Below, in pieces: positions 24,092 through 31,643 of a stretch of 33,301 nt of DNA. Under the pieces are notes generated by a model. The model made no database searches and was not told where the DNA came from. It was given only the letters and a program-made list of their open reading frames with translations. Source of the stretch: an uncultured Oscillospiraceae bacterium. Its GTDB lineage: Bacteria > Bacillota > Clostridia > Oscillospirales > Ruminococcaceae. The stretch lies in assembly GCA_902490585.1 (NCBI GenBank), contig CABUEI010000021.1, positions 1-33,301 of the forward strand, written 5' to 3'. The position numbers and the translations under genes are program-made. Positions within the stretch are counted from its first letter, which is position 1. Each line of letters starts with the position of its first letter.

Positions 24092-24841
24092 TTATTTATC
24101 CCAGCCGAGAGCTTTTCTCTTGGCTTTCATATCGGCAACGATCTTTTCGCCCAACTTTACGGGGTCGGTATCTACATTCATAGAAGAACCGAGAGTTTCA
24201 AGCGTGCCGTATTTAAGAAATTCTATTACATTTTTTGAACCGTATATCTGTGCTTCAACGCAGTGATAGGAACTGATACCGTTAAGACGGAAACCAAGAG
24301 CCGCATCAATTCCTTTTTCGTTGCCCCATTCGAGTGAGCTGAAAGCAAAGGGCAGTTCAAACATTTTGTGACCGAGTGCGGCGGCAACACCTGCGAATAT
24401 TCCGCTTGATCTTGTGTTGTCGATACATTCGCCGACATGCCATACAGGCGGAAGATCGGGTTCAAGGAACTCACGCAGGGAATCTCCTGCCTTTTTCTTG
24501 CCCGAAACCGCACAATATCCCAGTTTCATAAGCGGGAACGAGGCACATCCGTTAGAGAGTATAAGTACATTGTTTTTCAGCAGAACATCCGCAACATCAA
24601 CAATGCACTTTTCGTAAAGCACCTTGGGATTGTTACAGCCTACCATGTTTACTATACCGAGTATTCTGCCGTCTTTTACAGCGTCGGCAAGAGGTTTCAT
24701 ACTGCCGAAACGCTTGTGGATATATTCAACGGAGAATCCAACCTCAGCCTCAACCTCGTATGGCGGAATATATACCGGAATACCTTTTCTCTGTTCAAAA
24801 CTCTCAATAGCACGGCGGACTATCTTTTCTGCAAGATTCTT
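24092..24841 (-). pseudogene. cooS: CO-dehydrogenase catalytic subunit (CooS)-like, 5' two-thirds missing
   Basis: About 250 C-terminal residues of a Ni-Fe-S CO dehydrogenase-like protein remain. Counting from the internal Met at 24700, G-C-N-N-P-K (C22), S-N-G-C-A (C52) and G-E-C-I-D-N-T-R (C92) match three C-cluster cysteine regions of CooS, and the first two have the expected 30-residue spacing. Homologous-looking sequence continues upstream of 24700 (N-L-A-E-K-I-V-R-R-A-I, then P-V-Y-I-P-P-Y-E) up to 24841, where the frame meets a TGA and RHS sequence begins on the other strand. CooS is normally about 630 residues, so the iron-sulfur clusters B and D, the ligand histidine and two C-cluster cysteines are absent. 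It could not be active as it stands, unless the join is an assembly error. Confidence 0.85.
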
Positions 24842-26050
24842 TCAACTGAAAATCAGTATGATGATCAGAACCGCATCAAATCAGCGACATATATTCTTCC
24901 GAATAATGCCAAGCAACGTTATTCCTATTCTTATTCAAGTGATAACCTTATAACCGGTGTTTCGTTACCGGCGTCAAGCGGTCTTTCATATAGTTATGAT
25001 GATTTGAACAGACGTACACTGAGAAGAATAGCAGGTCAGAACGTTACAACTCAGGTTGAAACGTATAGCTACTATTCGCCCGGTCAGTATGCTGCAACAA
25101 ATCTTGTCAATAAGATAACTTATGCAGATAACAGTACGCTGAGTTATACCTATAATGCTAGTAATAGCATCATAGCCGTAACCGATGAAAACAGCAGACG
25201 CATTTCGTATAAGTATGACGGCATGGGTCAGCTTATAAGGGAAAATAACCCTTATACCAACCTTACAACAGTATATTCTTACGACAAAGGCGGAAATATA
25301 ACCTCGGCAAAAGAATATGCGTATACAACAGCCGCAGAGCTTGGTACTGTAAAGAAGACGAATACTTATACATACGGTGACAGCAACTGGAAGGATAAGC
25401 TGACATCCTACAACGGCAAAACGATAACATATGACAAAATAGGAAATCCGCTGACTTACCGAGATTCACTTTCGTTTACCTGGAAGAACGGCAGACAGCT
25501 TGCCTCTTTACAAAACGGCAGTAGTGTGATAAACTATACATACAATGCCGACGGAGTAAGGATAGGCAAGAGCGGAGCAAAAACCGCAGCATATACCGTT
25601 TGCGGTACGCAGATACTCAGCGAGAATAGCGGAAGCAACACTACCTACTATCTCTACGACGAAAGCGGCTCGCCGGTAGGACTTACTTACAAGGGAAAAA
25701 CATATTATTACCGCAAAAATCTCCAAGGGGATATAATAAACATAACCGACAGCACAGGAGCAAAGGTAGTAACCTACACCTACAATGCCTGGGTCAAGAT
25801 TATGTCAATGACAGGCAATATGGAGCTTGCAGTAAACAACCCGTTCAGATACAGAGGATATTACTATGACGAAGAGAGCGGATTGTATTATCTCAACAGC
25901 AGGTATTATGACCCTCAGACGGGTAGGTTTATTAATGCGGATGATACAGATACACTCTTATATTCTTTAAGTGAATTAACTGACAAAAATCTTTTTGCGT
26001 ATTGCGATAATAATCCAATTATGCATGATGATAAAAATGGCGATTTCTAG
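24842..26050 (+). pseudogene. RHS/YD-repeat protein core, 5' end missing
   Basis: About 400 residues carry repeated YD motifs (Y-S-Y-D-D-L-N-R-R, Y-T-Y-N-A-S-N, Y-K-Y-D-G-M-G-Q-L, Y-S-Y-D-K-G-G-N) and the RHS core signature Y-R-G-Y-Y-Y-D-E-E-S-G-L-Y-Y-L-N-S-R-Y-Y-style end followed by D-P-Q-T-G-R-F-I-N-A-D-D. RHS proteins form a large shell that carries and releases a C-terminal toxin. Everything upstream (normally over a thousand residues, with signal or secretion modules) is gone: the frame is open further upstream only as the antisense of the cooS-like gene. There is no start with a ribosome binding site. The frame stops at TAG 26048-26050, right after N-P-I-M-H-D-D-K-N-G-D-F. Confidence 0.85.
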
Positions 26051-26569
26051 AATTTTGTTGTAGGCGCAGTGGGAGGTTTAATTGTTGGTGGAATCGTACA
26101 AATTGCCAGTAATTTAATTTCAGGAAATAACTGGTCAGATGGACTTGCAACAGCAGCTATTACAGGAGCCGCAAGTGGATTGTTAGCAGCGAGCGGAGCT
26201 GGTTTAGCTCTATCAATTACAGGAAATGCGGCGATATCTTCGCTTGGAAATGCTGCAAATCAAATTAAAAATAAAGGAATCAAAAACTTTGATTTTGGAG
26301 ATATGATAATTGATGGTTTGATTGGTGGCGTCGCAGGTGCTGTTGGAGGTCGTGGAATGGGAAAAAGTGCAAATATTAGAAAATTGAATAATAATCTTAC
26401 AAAGAAAGTTTTTTCCCGTTCGTCAAAAATTGCCAAAAAAGGAGTAAGGTATTATGTTTCGCAAACTAGAACTATATATAAAACCAACCTGCGTAACCCT
26501 TTGATATACTCAGGGTGTACATCTATAATAGGATACGGAATGAAGTCATATTGTCAGAGGAAACGATAA
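26051..26569 (+). pseudogene. RHS C-terminal tip (putative toxin region) after an in-frame TAG
   Basis: The frame continues without shift for 172 codons after the TAG, starting N-F-V-V-G-A-V-G-G-L-I-V-G-G. In RHS proteins the core is commonly followed by D-P-x-G-x-(F/W) and such a glycine-rich hydrophobic linker, so the stop probably replaced a sense codon; TGG to TAG is one base. Residues up to about 75 after the stop are glycine/alanine-rich and hydrophobic; the last roughly 90 (from N-F-D-F-G-D-M-I-I-D-G) are basic and would be the toxin itself, which I do not recognise. A GTG at 26069 lacks a ribosome binding site. It is directly followed by a probable immunity gene. Confidence 0.7.
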
Positions 26570-26995
26570 ATGCAAAAAATTTTAGAACCCATTTTAGTTA
26601 CGATAATTTTTGTCGGCTCATACATTCTAAATTATTCTTGCTTTGACACCTGTCTTTCCGATGATGTCGAGTTTAATTACGGAAAACACAAAAAGCGCAA
26701 AATATATAAAGAAACCCATGGCTTTTGGAGAAAGTTTTTCTTCATAGATATAAGAAAAATGGTAAGCCGATGGCATTACGTCCTGTTTATTGTAAATTTT
26801 GTCGCTTTTGTTCTTATGCTTATTTTGGTAAATATTTATGTATTGAGCGAAGAAAATGTATCCAGATGGTTGTTTCTTATTTGTGGCGGAGTTTACTTTC
26901 TGTCGTCTGTTCCAGTAGTATTTGCAAGATGGGGGCTTTACAGAGGGAACGTTGTCAGAAGTCGCAAAGAGTACAGGAAGAATAATCGGAAGTGA
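26570..26995 (+). CDS. Small membrane protein, probable immunity partner of the RHS tip
   Basis: The 141-residue protein begins on the base after the RHS stop codon, with AGAGGAA inside the end of the RHS frame as ribosome binding site. It has three hydrophobic segments (about residues 5-22, 66-88 and 98-116) with a basic loop (K-H-K-K-R-K-I-Y-K) and a basic C-terminus, and no known motif. A small gene placed immediately after an RHS tip is the usual position of the immunity gene; a membrane immunity protein would suggest a toxin that acts on the membrane or cell envelope. This is inferred from position only. Confidence 0.7.
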   Translation: MQKILEPILVTIIFVGSYILNYSCFDTCLSDDVEFNYGKHKKRKIYKETHGFWRKFFFIDIRKMVSRWHYVLFIVNFVAFVLMLILVNIYVLSEENVSRWLFLICGGVYFLSSVPVVFARWGLYRGNVVRSRKEYRKNNRK

Positions 26996-27163
26996 TTACA
27001 TTTCTTTATGAGTTGTGCGTAGCCGCAGTTCTTTAGCGTTAGCAAAAACAAGGCATTGATTTCAAACTTACAATGCTGAATAAGTATATATACGACAGAT
27101 AGTATGAAGCTTGCGTCAAATTCATTTCATAAAAGAAATATTCAAATAGGGAGGAGATAATCT

Positions 27164-27574
27164 GTGAGTAATCGCTGTACAATTTATGCAGAGATGCACC
27201 TGATTTTTGATAATGATTTTGATGTGCACTCGATCACAAAGCAATTAGGAATTGCTCCGACAAAATGTAAATTGCGTGATGAAACACGAATGTCACCTTT
27301 GACAAATAAACCTATTGAGGGCTTTTGGACGCTGAAAACAGAAGAAAAAGAAGAAAGGGACTTGGGTGTTGTACTAAATGAGTTAATTGAAAATATATCC
27401 GCTAAATTACCGGATATCAAAAAAATCTGTGATGAAAACGGAGGGACAGTTGTTTTCGATATCATCCCATTTTTTGATGGCGATAGTAAACCTGCATTGT
27501 ATTTTGAAAGGGATTTTCTTGATATTGTAAATTATTTAAATGCTACCATTCAAATAGATTTATATATGAGGTGA
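27164..27574 (+). CDS. DUF4279 domain protein
   Basis: The 136-residue soluble protein fits DUF4279: an early strand, then S-I-T-K-Q-L-G-I-A-P-T-K, E-G-F-W-T-L-K-T, a helical stretch with repeated L/I, and an end like I-D-L-Y-M-R. DUF4279 proteins occur as single genes and near polymorphic toxin loci, where they are suspected immunity proteins; no biochemical role is known to me. The start is GTG at 27164 with GGGAGGAG 8-10 bp upstream. It follows the membrane gene by 168 bp with no terminator; the intervening DNA holds nothing recognisable. It is AT-rich, unlike the housekeeping genes. Confidence 0.8.
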   Translation: MSNRCTIYAEMHLIFDNDFDVHSITKQLGIAPTKCKLRDETRMSPLTNKPIEGFWTLKTEEKEERDLGVVLNELIENISAKLPDIKKICDENGGTVVFDIIPFFDGDSKPALYFERDFLDIVNYLNATIQIDLYMR

Positions 27575-27650
27575 ATCCGGAGTAGTATGATGAGCGATAC
27601 AGCGTCTTATAGGCAGGCGTTATTACTGAATTTAAAAAGGAGAAAAATAA

Positions 27651-28160
27651 ATGATAATCAAAATAATTGTTCTAATGTCGCTATGTGCTGTTATTGCACT
27701 CAGAAAGCACTTTAAAAAACGTGCTTTATTTGTATTTGTTTTGATTGTGGCTATTTGCGCAAACATTTTTATTCCGGCTTTTGAATTTTTTGTTCGTTCA
27801 GAGCCACAGAATGACAGAATATTGGATTATATCAGTGAACTCGATTGGCATGACAGCGACTTGTTAAAATCAAAAGGTTTTGACTGTGACGGTGAAACAG
27901 GTACATACGCAGATGACGATAAATTCAGCATTTACGTTGCTGATGCGACTTCTTATGATAAAGAAGAAATTGTTTCGGAATATAAGAATATTCATTATGA
28001 GTATTTTTCGTACTTGTCGGATACTCTCCTGATTCCGCAGTTGCGTAAGAGCTATTCTGTGATAGTAAATGATAAGGTTGTTGAGATTAATTACAAAGAC
28101 TGCCTTAGCAAGCCGGGCATAATGGATAAGCTGGAAGGAATATTCGGTGCAGCTGCGTAA
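27651..28160 (+). CDS. Membrane-anchored protein of unknown function
   Basis: The 169-residue protein has two hydrophobic segments at the N-terminus (about residues 2-17 and 24-45, separated by K-H-F-K-K-R) and then a soluble acidic domain of about 120 residues (D-Y-I-S-E-L-D-W-H-D-S-D, Y-A-D-D-D-K-F-S-I-Y). AAAAGGAG precedes the ATG. I do not recognise a family. Its place at the end of the RHS/immunity run, AT-rich composition and small size fit an accessory or second immunity gene, but there is no direct evidence. Confidence 0.7.
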   Translation: MIIKIIVLMSLCAVIALRKHFKKRALFVFVLIVAICANIFIPAFEFFVRSEPQNDRILDYISELDWHDSDLLKSKGFDCDGETGTYADDDKFSIYVADATSYDKEEIVSEYKNIHYEYFSYLSDTLLIPQLRKSYSVIVNDKVVEINYKDCLSKPGIMDKLEGIFGAAA

Positions 28161-28209
28161 CCACATAACCGATAATACCGCACTTTTTAAAATCATAAAA
28201 CAGAAATTA

Positions 28210-28249
28210 AATCACGACGATAGAAAACCGGCTATCGCCGTGATTTTTT
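28210..28249 (+). terminator. Terminator ending the RHS-associated genes
   Basis: A 14-position stem with one mismatch (AATCACG-CGATAG pairing with CTATCG-CGTGATT, 8-nt loop) is followed by TTTTTT. Confidence 0.8.
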
Positions 28250-28291
28250 ACTGCTTAAAAAAATAAAGCCTTTTTTCTGATACCGGACTGA

Positions 28292-28320
28292 TTAACATAC
28301 AGCCGGTAAACAGGTATAAT
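28292..28320 (+). promoter_or_regulatory. Promoter of the Pr6Pr-type gene
   Basis: TTAACA, 17 bp, TATAAT, 35 bp before the ATG at 28356, with AGAAAGGCGATAAGG near the start as ribosome binding region. Confidence 0.75.
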
Positions 28321-28355
28321 AAAATAAATTCAAGAAAGGCGATAAGGTAATAATT

Positions 28356-29003
28356 ATGACAAAAAGCAGAACGGCACAGCTTATTTTTCAGAGCGTATAC
28401 TGTGCTTTCGGTGTTCTGGGCTCGGTTGCTTGTCTGGGACTTTTCGACGATTACAAAAATATGAGCTGGACATTTTATGTCTACTTTACAAATCTGAGCA
28501 ATTTTCTTTGCCTTGTAATAATGTTTGCAGAGCTTGTACAGACTGCAAGGAAAAAGGAAAACAGCTTTGTGACGACGCTTCCTGCACTGAAATTTATAGC
28601 TATGCTGGGAATTTTGCTGACGTTCTTTGTGTTTAACATAATGCTAGCAGGCGGCAGGGATATTCAGATGAATCTTCAGGTGAAAAGCATACTTTTTCAC
28701 GTTGTTCTGCCGATAATGTATGTTGCTGACTGGGTTATGTTCTATGAACACAGAAAAATAAAGTGGTATTATCCGCTGCTTTCGATCTCATTCCCGATTG
28801 TGTATCTGCTTTTTGTATATGTCCGTGCGGCTGTTTTAGGCTTCGATTCGGAAAATTATTTCCTTTACCCGTATTTCTTCCTCGACCTTGATAAACAGGG
28901 CATCGGCGGAGTAGCAATGTGGTTTGGTATTCTGTTTGTCGCGTTTGTAATTGTGGGATATATTCTTTTCGGAATTGATCATCTTATAAGAAAGAGAAAA
29001 TAA
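28356..29003 (+). CDS. Pr6Pr family six-span membrane protein
   Basis: The 215-residue integral membrane protein has six hydrophobic segments and the family marks F-T-N-L-S-N (about residues 43-48), V-V-L-P-I-M-Y-V-A-D-W (about 115-125), Y-P-L-L near 138 and F-Y/N-Y-F-L-Y-P-Y-F-F-L-D near 166-177. Pr6Pr proteins are related to FAR-17a/AIG1-type membrane proteins; their bacterial function is unknown. The gene has its own promoter and terminator and no visible functional partner. Confidence 0.85.
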   Translation: MTKSRTAQLIFQSVYCAFGVLGSVACLGLFDDYKNMSWTFYVYFTNLSNFLCLVIMFAELVQTARKKENSFVTTLPALKFIAMLGILLTFFVFNIMLAGGRDIQMNLQVKSILFHVVLPIMYVADWVMFYEHRKIKWYYPLLSISFPIVYLLFVYVRAAVLGFDSENYFLYPYFFLDLDKQGIGGVAMWFGILFVAFVIVGYILFGIDHLIRKRK

Positions 29004-29019
29004 CAGTGTATATAACTAA

Positions 29020-29051
29020 AATCCGCAGTAGGTTGACTGCGGATTTTTTGT
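29020..29051 (+). terminator. Terminator after the Pr6Pr-type gene
   Basis: A 9-bp stem (AATCCGCAG / CTGCGGATT, 8-nt loop) followed by TTTTT. Confidence 0.85.
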
Positions 29052-29055
29052 CAGA

Positions 29056-29160
29056 AGAGCAGAATATCTGCTCAAAATCATCAATGCTACCAGTGCCTGG
29101 ACAGTAGATGATACAGGTTATGTATTCAGTACCTTAAACCGTACAAAAATCACAGTTTAA
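29056..29160 (+). pseudogene. Possible 3' remnant of a lost gene
   Basis: A short plus-strand frame reads R-A-E-Y-L-L-K-I-I-N-A-T-S-A-W-T-V-D-D-T-G and ends at TAA 29158-29160. It looks protein-like but has no start, no ribosome binding site and no upstream body; it overlaps the 3' end of the LRR gene by 11 bp. Its origin is unknown. Confidence 0.25.
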
Positions 29161-31117
29161 GCCTATCCAATACATTCTTTCCTTTGCCTAAATGATTTTC
29201 CTTGTACTCAAGCAGGTATGCGGTAAACTGAACAGCTTTTTTCTCTGTGGCATATTTAAGTAATTCATCAATATTGTTCTTTTTTATAATACCAAGCGGT
29301 TCGCAAGAAAGCAACAGTTCCATATCATCTGTATCAATACAGAGCTTTACCGCATTTTTTGCAGAGCGTACAATATAAGATCTGTATATTTCTTTCTGCT
29401 CGTCCGTTAAATCAACGGGATAACGCAGTCTGTTCATTGCGACTTTGATTTTGTGATATATTCCCTTGATTTTCGGAAACATTTCATCAACTGCGTTGAA
29501 ATTGAACGTTGCGTTTCTTCCCCAGGATGATGCCAGTGTGTAGCAGTATTCGCCTTGAGTGCAGTCGCCGCCCATCCATACCTTGTACTTTATCTCATCG
29601 GTTTGTGCGGAGCGTACAGTCACCTCATAATCGAGCCAGTTATTATGAGTTTTATAGTTGACAACAGATCCTAACAATGAGTTGGGAGAGCCGCCATATT
29701 TATCTGAATGACTTTTACACGGCTTTGCATCGGGATCAATAGAATCATAAACCGTAATCTCTTTGCATCCGCGAAAACTGCTTTTTCCGACTTTCTTTAC
29801 AGCCTTAGGGACGGTAAAAGAAGAAAAATTACAGCCTTCAAATGCACTGTCGCCGATACTTATGACTGAATCGGGAATGACTATGCTTGTAAGGCTTCTG
29901 CATTCCAGAAATGCACGTTTGCCGATACTTGTGACCGAATTTGGAATTGTTACACTTGTAAGATTACTGCAACTTTCAAATGCGCTGTCGCTTATACTTG
30001 TAACAGAATCGGGTATAGTTACGCTTGTAAGACTGTTGCATTTTGCAAATACTCTGTTACAGATACTTGTGACCGAATCGGAAATTGATATTACGCTGTC
30101 CTTTCCTTTGTATGCAATCAGGATTCCGTTTTTCAGCACAACAAAATCATCCGGATATTCCGAAAGCCACTTTGTTCCTTTAAACGCATATTCACCGATA
30201 TCGGTAACAGATTCGGGAATGGTCACGTCTTTAAGATTTTCGCATTTGTAAAATGCTAAGTTACCTATGCTCGTAACCGAATCGGGGATTGTTATACTTG
30301 TAAGGTTAGTACACTCATAAAATGCACAGTTACCGATATCGGTCACTGAACCCGGAATGGTTATACTTGTAAGATTACTGCAACTTACAAATGTATGATT
30401 ACTGATATTTGTCACGGAATCAGGAATAGCTATGCTTTCAAGACTGTTGCAGTCGGAAAAAGCGGCTTCGCCGATACTTGTAACCGAATCGGGAATGGCT
30501 ATATTTTTAAGGCTGCCGCATTTGCAGAATGCACCGGCGCCTATGCTTGTAACGGAATCCGGAATGCTAACGGCTGTAAGACCGTTGCATTCAAAAAAAG
30601 CATTGTCACTGATACTTGTAATCGAAACGGGAATAGTTACGCTTGCAAGATTGATGCATTCTTGAAACGCACCTTTGCCGATACTTGTGACCGAATCCGG
30701 TATAGTCAGGCTATTAAGACTACGACAACCTCCAAAAGCATAATTGCCGATACTCGTCACCGAATCCGGAATAGTTACGTTTTTAAGGCAGGTACAGTTT
30801 TGGAATGCGCCGTCGCTGATACTTGTGACCGAACGGGGAATAGTTATGCTTATAAGTTTGTCACACCATTCAAATGTACATACGCAGATTTTTGTAACAG
30901 AATTCGGAATAGTTATATTTTCAAGGTTGCTACAGCCGGCAAAAGCCGACCCGCCGATACTTGTGACCGAATCGGGAATGGTCACGTTTGTAATATTGTC
31001 GCAGCCCGAAAATGCCCGCTCACCGATTCTTTGTACGCCGTCAGGTATAACTACCTCGGTCACGCATTTTTCTTCGGTGTATTTCTTTAGTATGCCATCG
31101 TTAATTTTAAATCCCAT
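29150..31117 (-). CDS. BspA-type leucine-rich-repeat protein (LRR_5), no signal peptide
   Basis: The 655-residue protein is mostly 18 repeats of about 23 residues (residues 18-455) built on T-I-P-D-S-V-T-S-I-G-x-x-A-F-x-x-C-x-x-L, the BspA/LRR_5 pattern, with one spacer of about 25 residues (W-L-S-E-Y-P-D-D-F) after repeat 13 that is typical of the family. The C-terminal 200 residues are a separate domain ending in a helical part (L-L-K-Y-A-T-E-K-K-A-V). BspA proteins are usually surface adhesins, but the N-terminus (M-G-F-K-I-N-D-G-I-L) has no signal peptide or anchor, so a cytosolic or non-classically exported role is likely. GAGGGGG precedes the ATG. Function unknown. Confidence 0.88.
   Translation of the reverse strand: MGFKINDGILKKYTEEKCVTEVVIPDGVQRIGERAFSGCDNITNVTIPDSVTSIGGSAFAGCSNLENITIPNSVTKICVCTFEWCDKLISITIPRSVTSISDGAFQNCTCLKNVTIPDSVTSIGNYAFGGCRSLNSLTIPDSVTSIGKGAFQECINLASVTIPVSITSISDNAFFECNGLTAVSIPDSVTSIGAGAFCKCGSLKNIAIPDSVTSIGEAAFSDCNSLESIAIPDSVTNISNHTFVSCSNLTSITIPGSVTDIGNCAFYECTNLTSITIPDSVTSIGNLAFYKCENLKDVTIPESVTDIGEYAFKGTKWLSEYPDDFVVLKNGILIAYKGKDSVISISDSVTSICNRVFAKCNSLTSVTIPDSVTSISDSAFESCSNLTSVTIPNSVTSIGKRAFLECRSLTSIVIPDSVISIGDSAFEGCNFSSFTVPKAVKKVGKSSFRGCKEITVYDSIDPDAKPCKSHSDKYGGSPNSLLGSVVNYKTHNNWLDYEVTVRSAQTDEIKYKVWMGGDCTQGEYCYTLASSWGRNATFNFNAVDEMFPKIKGIYHKIKVAMNRLRYPVDLTDEQKEIYRSYIVRSAKNAVKLCIDTDDMELLLSCEPLGIIKKNNIDELLKYATEKKAVQFTAYLLEYKENHLGKGKNVLDRLKL
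29753..31066 (-). repeat. Tandem LRR-coding DNA repeats, about 69-bp period
   Basis: The DNA of the LRR gene repeats every 69 bp with strong nucleotide conservation around the ATTCCGGATTCGGT-type segment. This leaves long open frames on the opposite strand, which are by-products. The array could expand or contract by slippage or recombination. Confidence 0.85.
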
Positions 31118-31214
31118 GTTTTCCCCCTCTTATGATCATAATGCTTGTTTCGGATTTTCAGTTTGTCTGAAACTCGACCGTAATTAGTTTTCTGTTTATT
31201 TTTATTGTACTGTA

Positions 31215-31223
31215 ATTATATCA
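31215..31223 (-). promoter_or_regulatory. Extended -10 promoter of the LRR gene
   Basis: On the minus strand TGATATAAT, with no clear -35 box, about 100 bp before the LRR ATG. Confidence 0.45.
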
Positions 31224-31416
31224 GATAAGCAATACATAAAAGCGGATTGACCGCATAATCTATCTGTTTATTATTCTATCAACATATCTGTCTCATAAAT
31301 CGTGCAACTGTGTAACAGTGTAGCGCTTTATAAAATATTAAAAGAAATATCAAGGTAACAGTTAAAACTGAAATGTATGACACCTATGGAATACCACTCG
31401 GCTGCGGTGGCGTGAA

Positions 31417-31496
31417 AAAATCCACCATGTTGCGCAGCAGGGTGGATTTGTACAGACTCAAAATACTTTTTGTTTTTTCAGCTGTCTACTTGACAG
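31417..31496. other. Gene-free stretch with two inverted repeats, possible mobile-element remnant
   Basis: The interval 31224-31615 has no gene. It contains a 9-bp inverted repeat AAATCCACC / GGTGGATTT (31418-31449, 14-nt loop) and CTGTCTACTTGACAG (31482-31496), followed by GGGGG. Such paired inverted repeats outside genes resemble the end of a small insertion element or REP-type repeat, but no transposase or target duplication is seen. Confidence 0.3.
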
Positions 31497-31615
31497 GGGG
31501 GCACTTCAGAGCGTTACTAGCCTTCAGGTAATACTCAAACAGTCGATTATGGCAATTCTGCACAATTATTGCAGTGTGATTGTTCGGTATTGCCTATTAT
31601 TCCGACCGGCTGAAT

Positions 31616-31643
31616 GAACACCATACAGCACGCTGCGGTGTTC
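31616..31643 (-). terminator. Hairpin directly after the flavin reductase/rubrerythrin gene
   Basis: A 7-bp stem (GAACACC / GGTGTTC, 14-nt loop) touches the stop codon. There is no T-run on the minus strand, so it may act as an mRNA end stabiliser rather than a classic terminator. Confidence 0.4.

Noticed and set aside
24437..24841. 5' part of a long plus-strand frame that continues into the RHS sequence
   Set aside because: It is the exact antisense of the cooS-like coding sequence and shows no RHS features; it only happens to be open in the same frame.
21848..26050. Stop-codon reassignment as the explanation for the in-frame TAA and TAG
   Set aside because: Most intact genes here end at TAA and others at TGA, and the two interrupted genes contain different stop codons; mutation or sequence error is simpler.
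29753..31066. Regular DNA repeats, considered as a CRISPR array
   Set aside because: The period is 69 bp without unique spacers and the repeats encode an LRR protein in frame.
30395..31090. 231-codon plus-strand frame with repeated A-D-T-C-N-R-type units
   Set aside because: It is antisense to the LRR repeats; the 69-bp DNA period keeps it open and it has no ribosome binding site.
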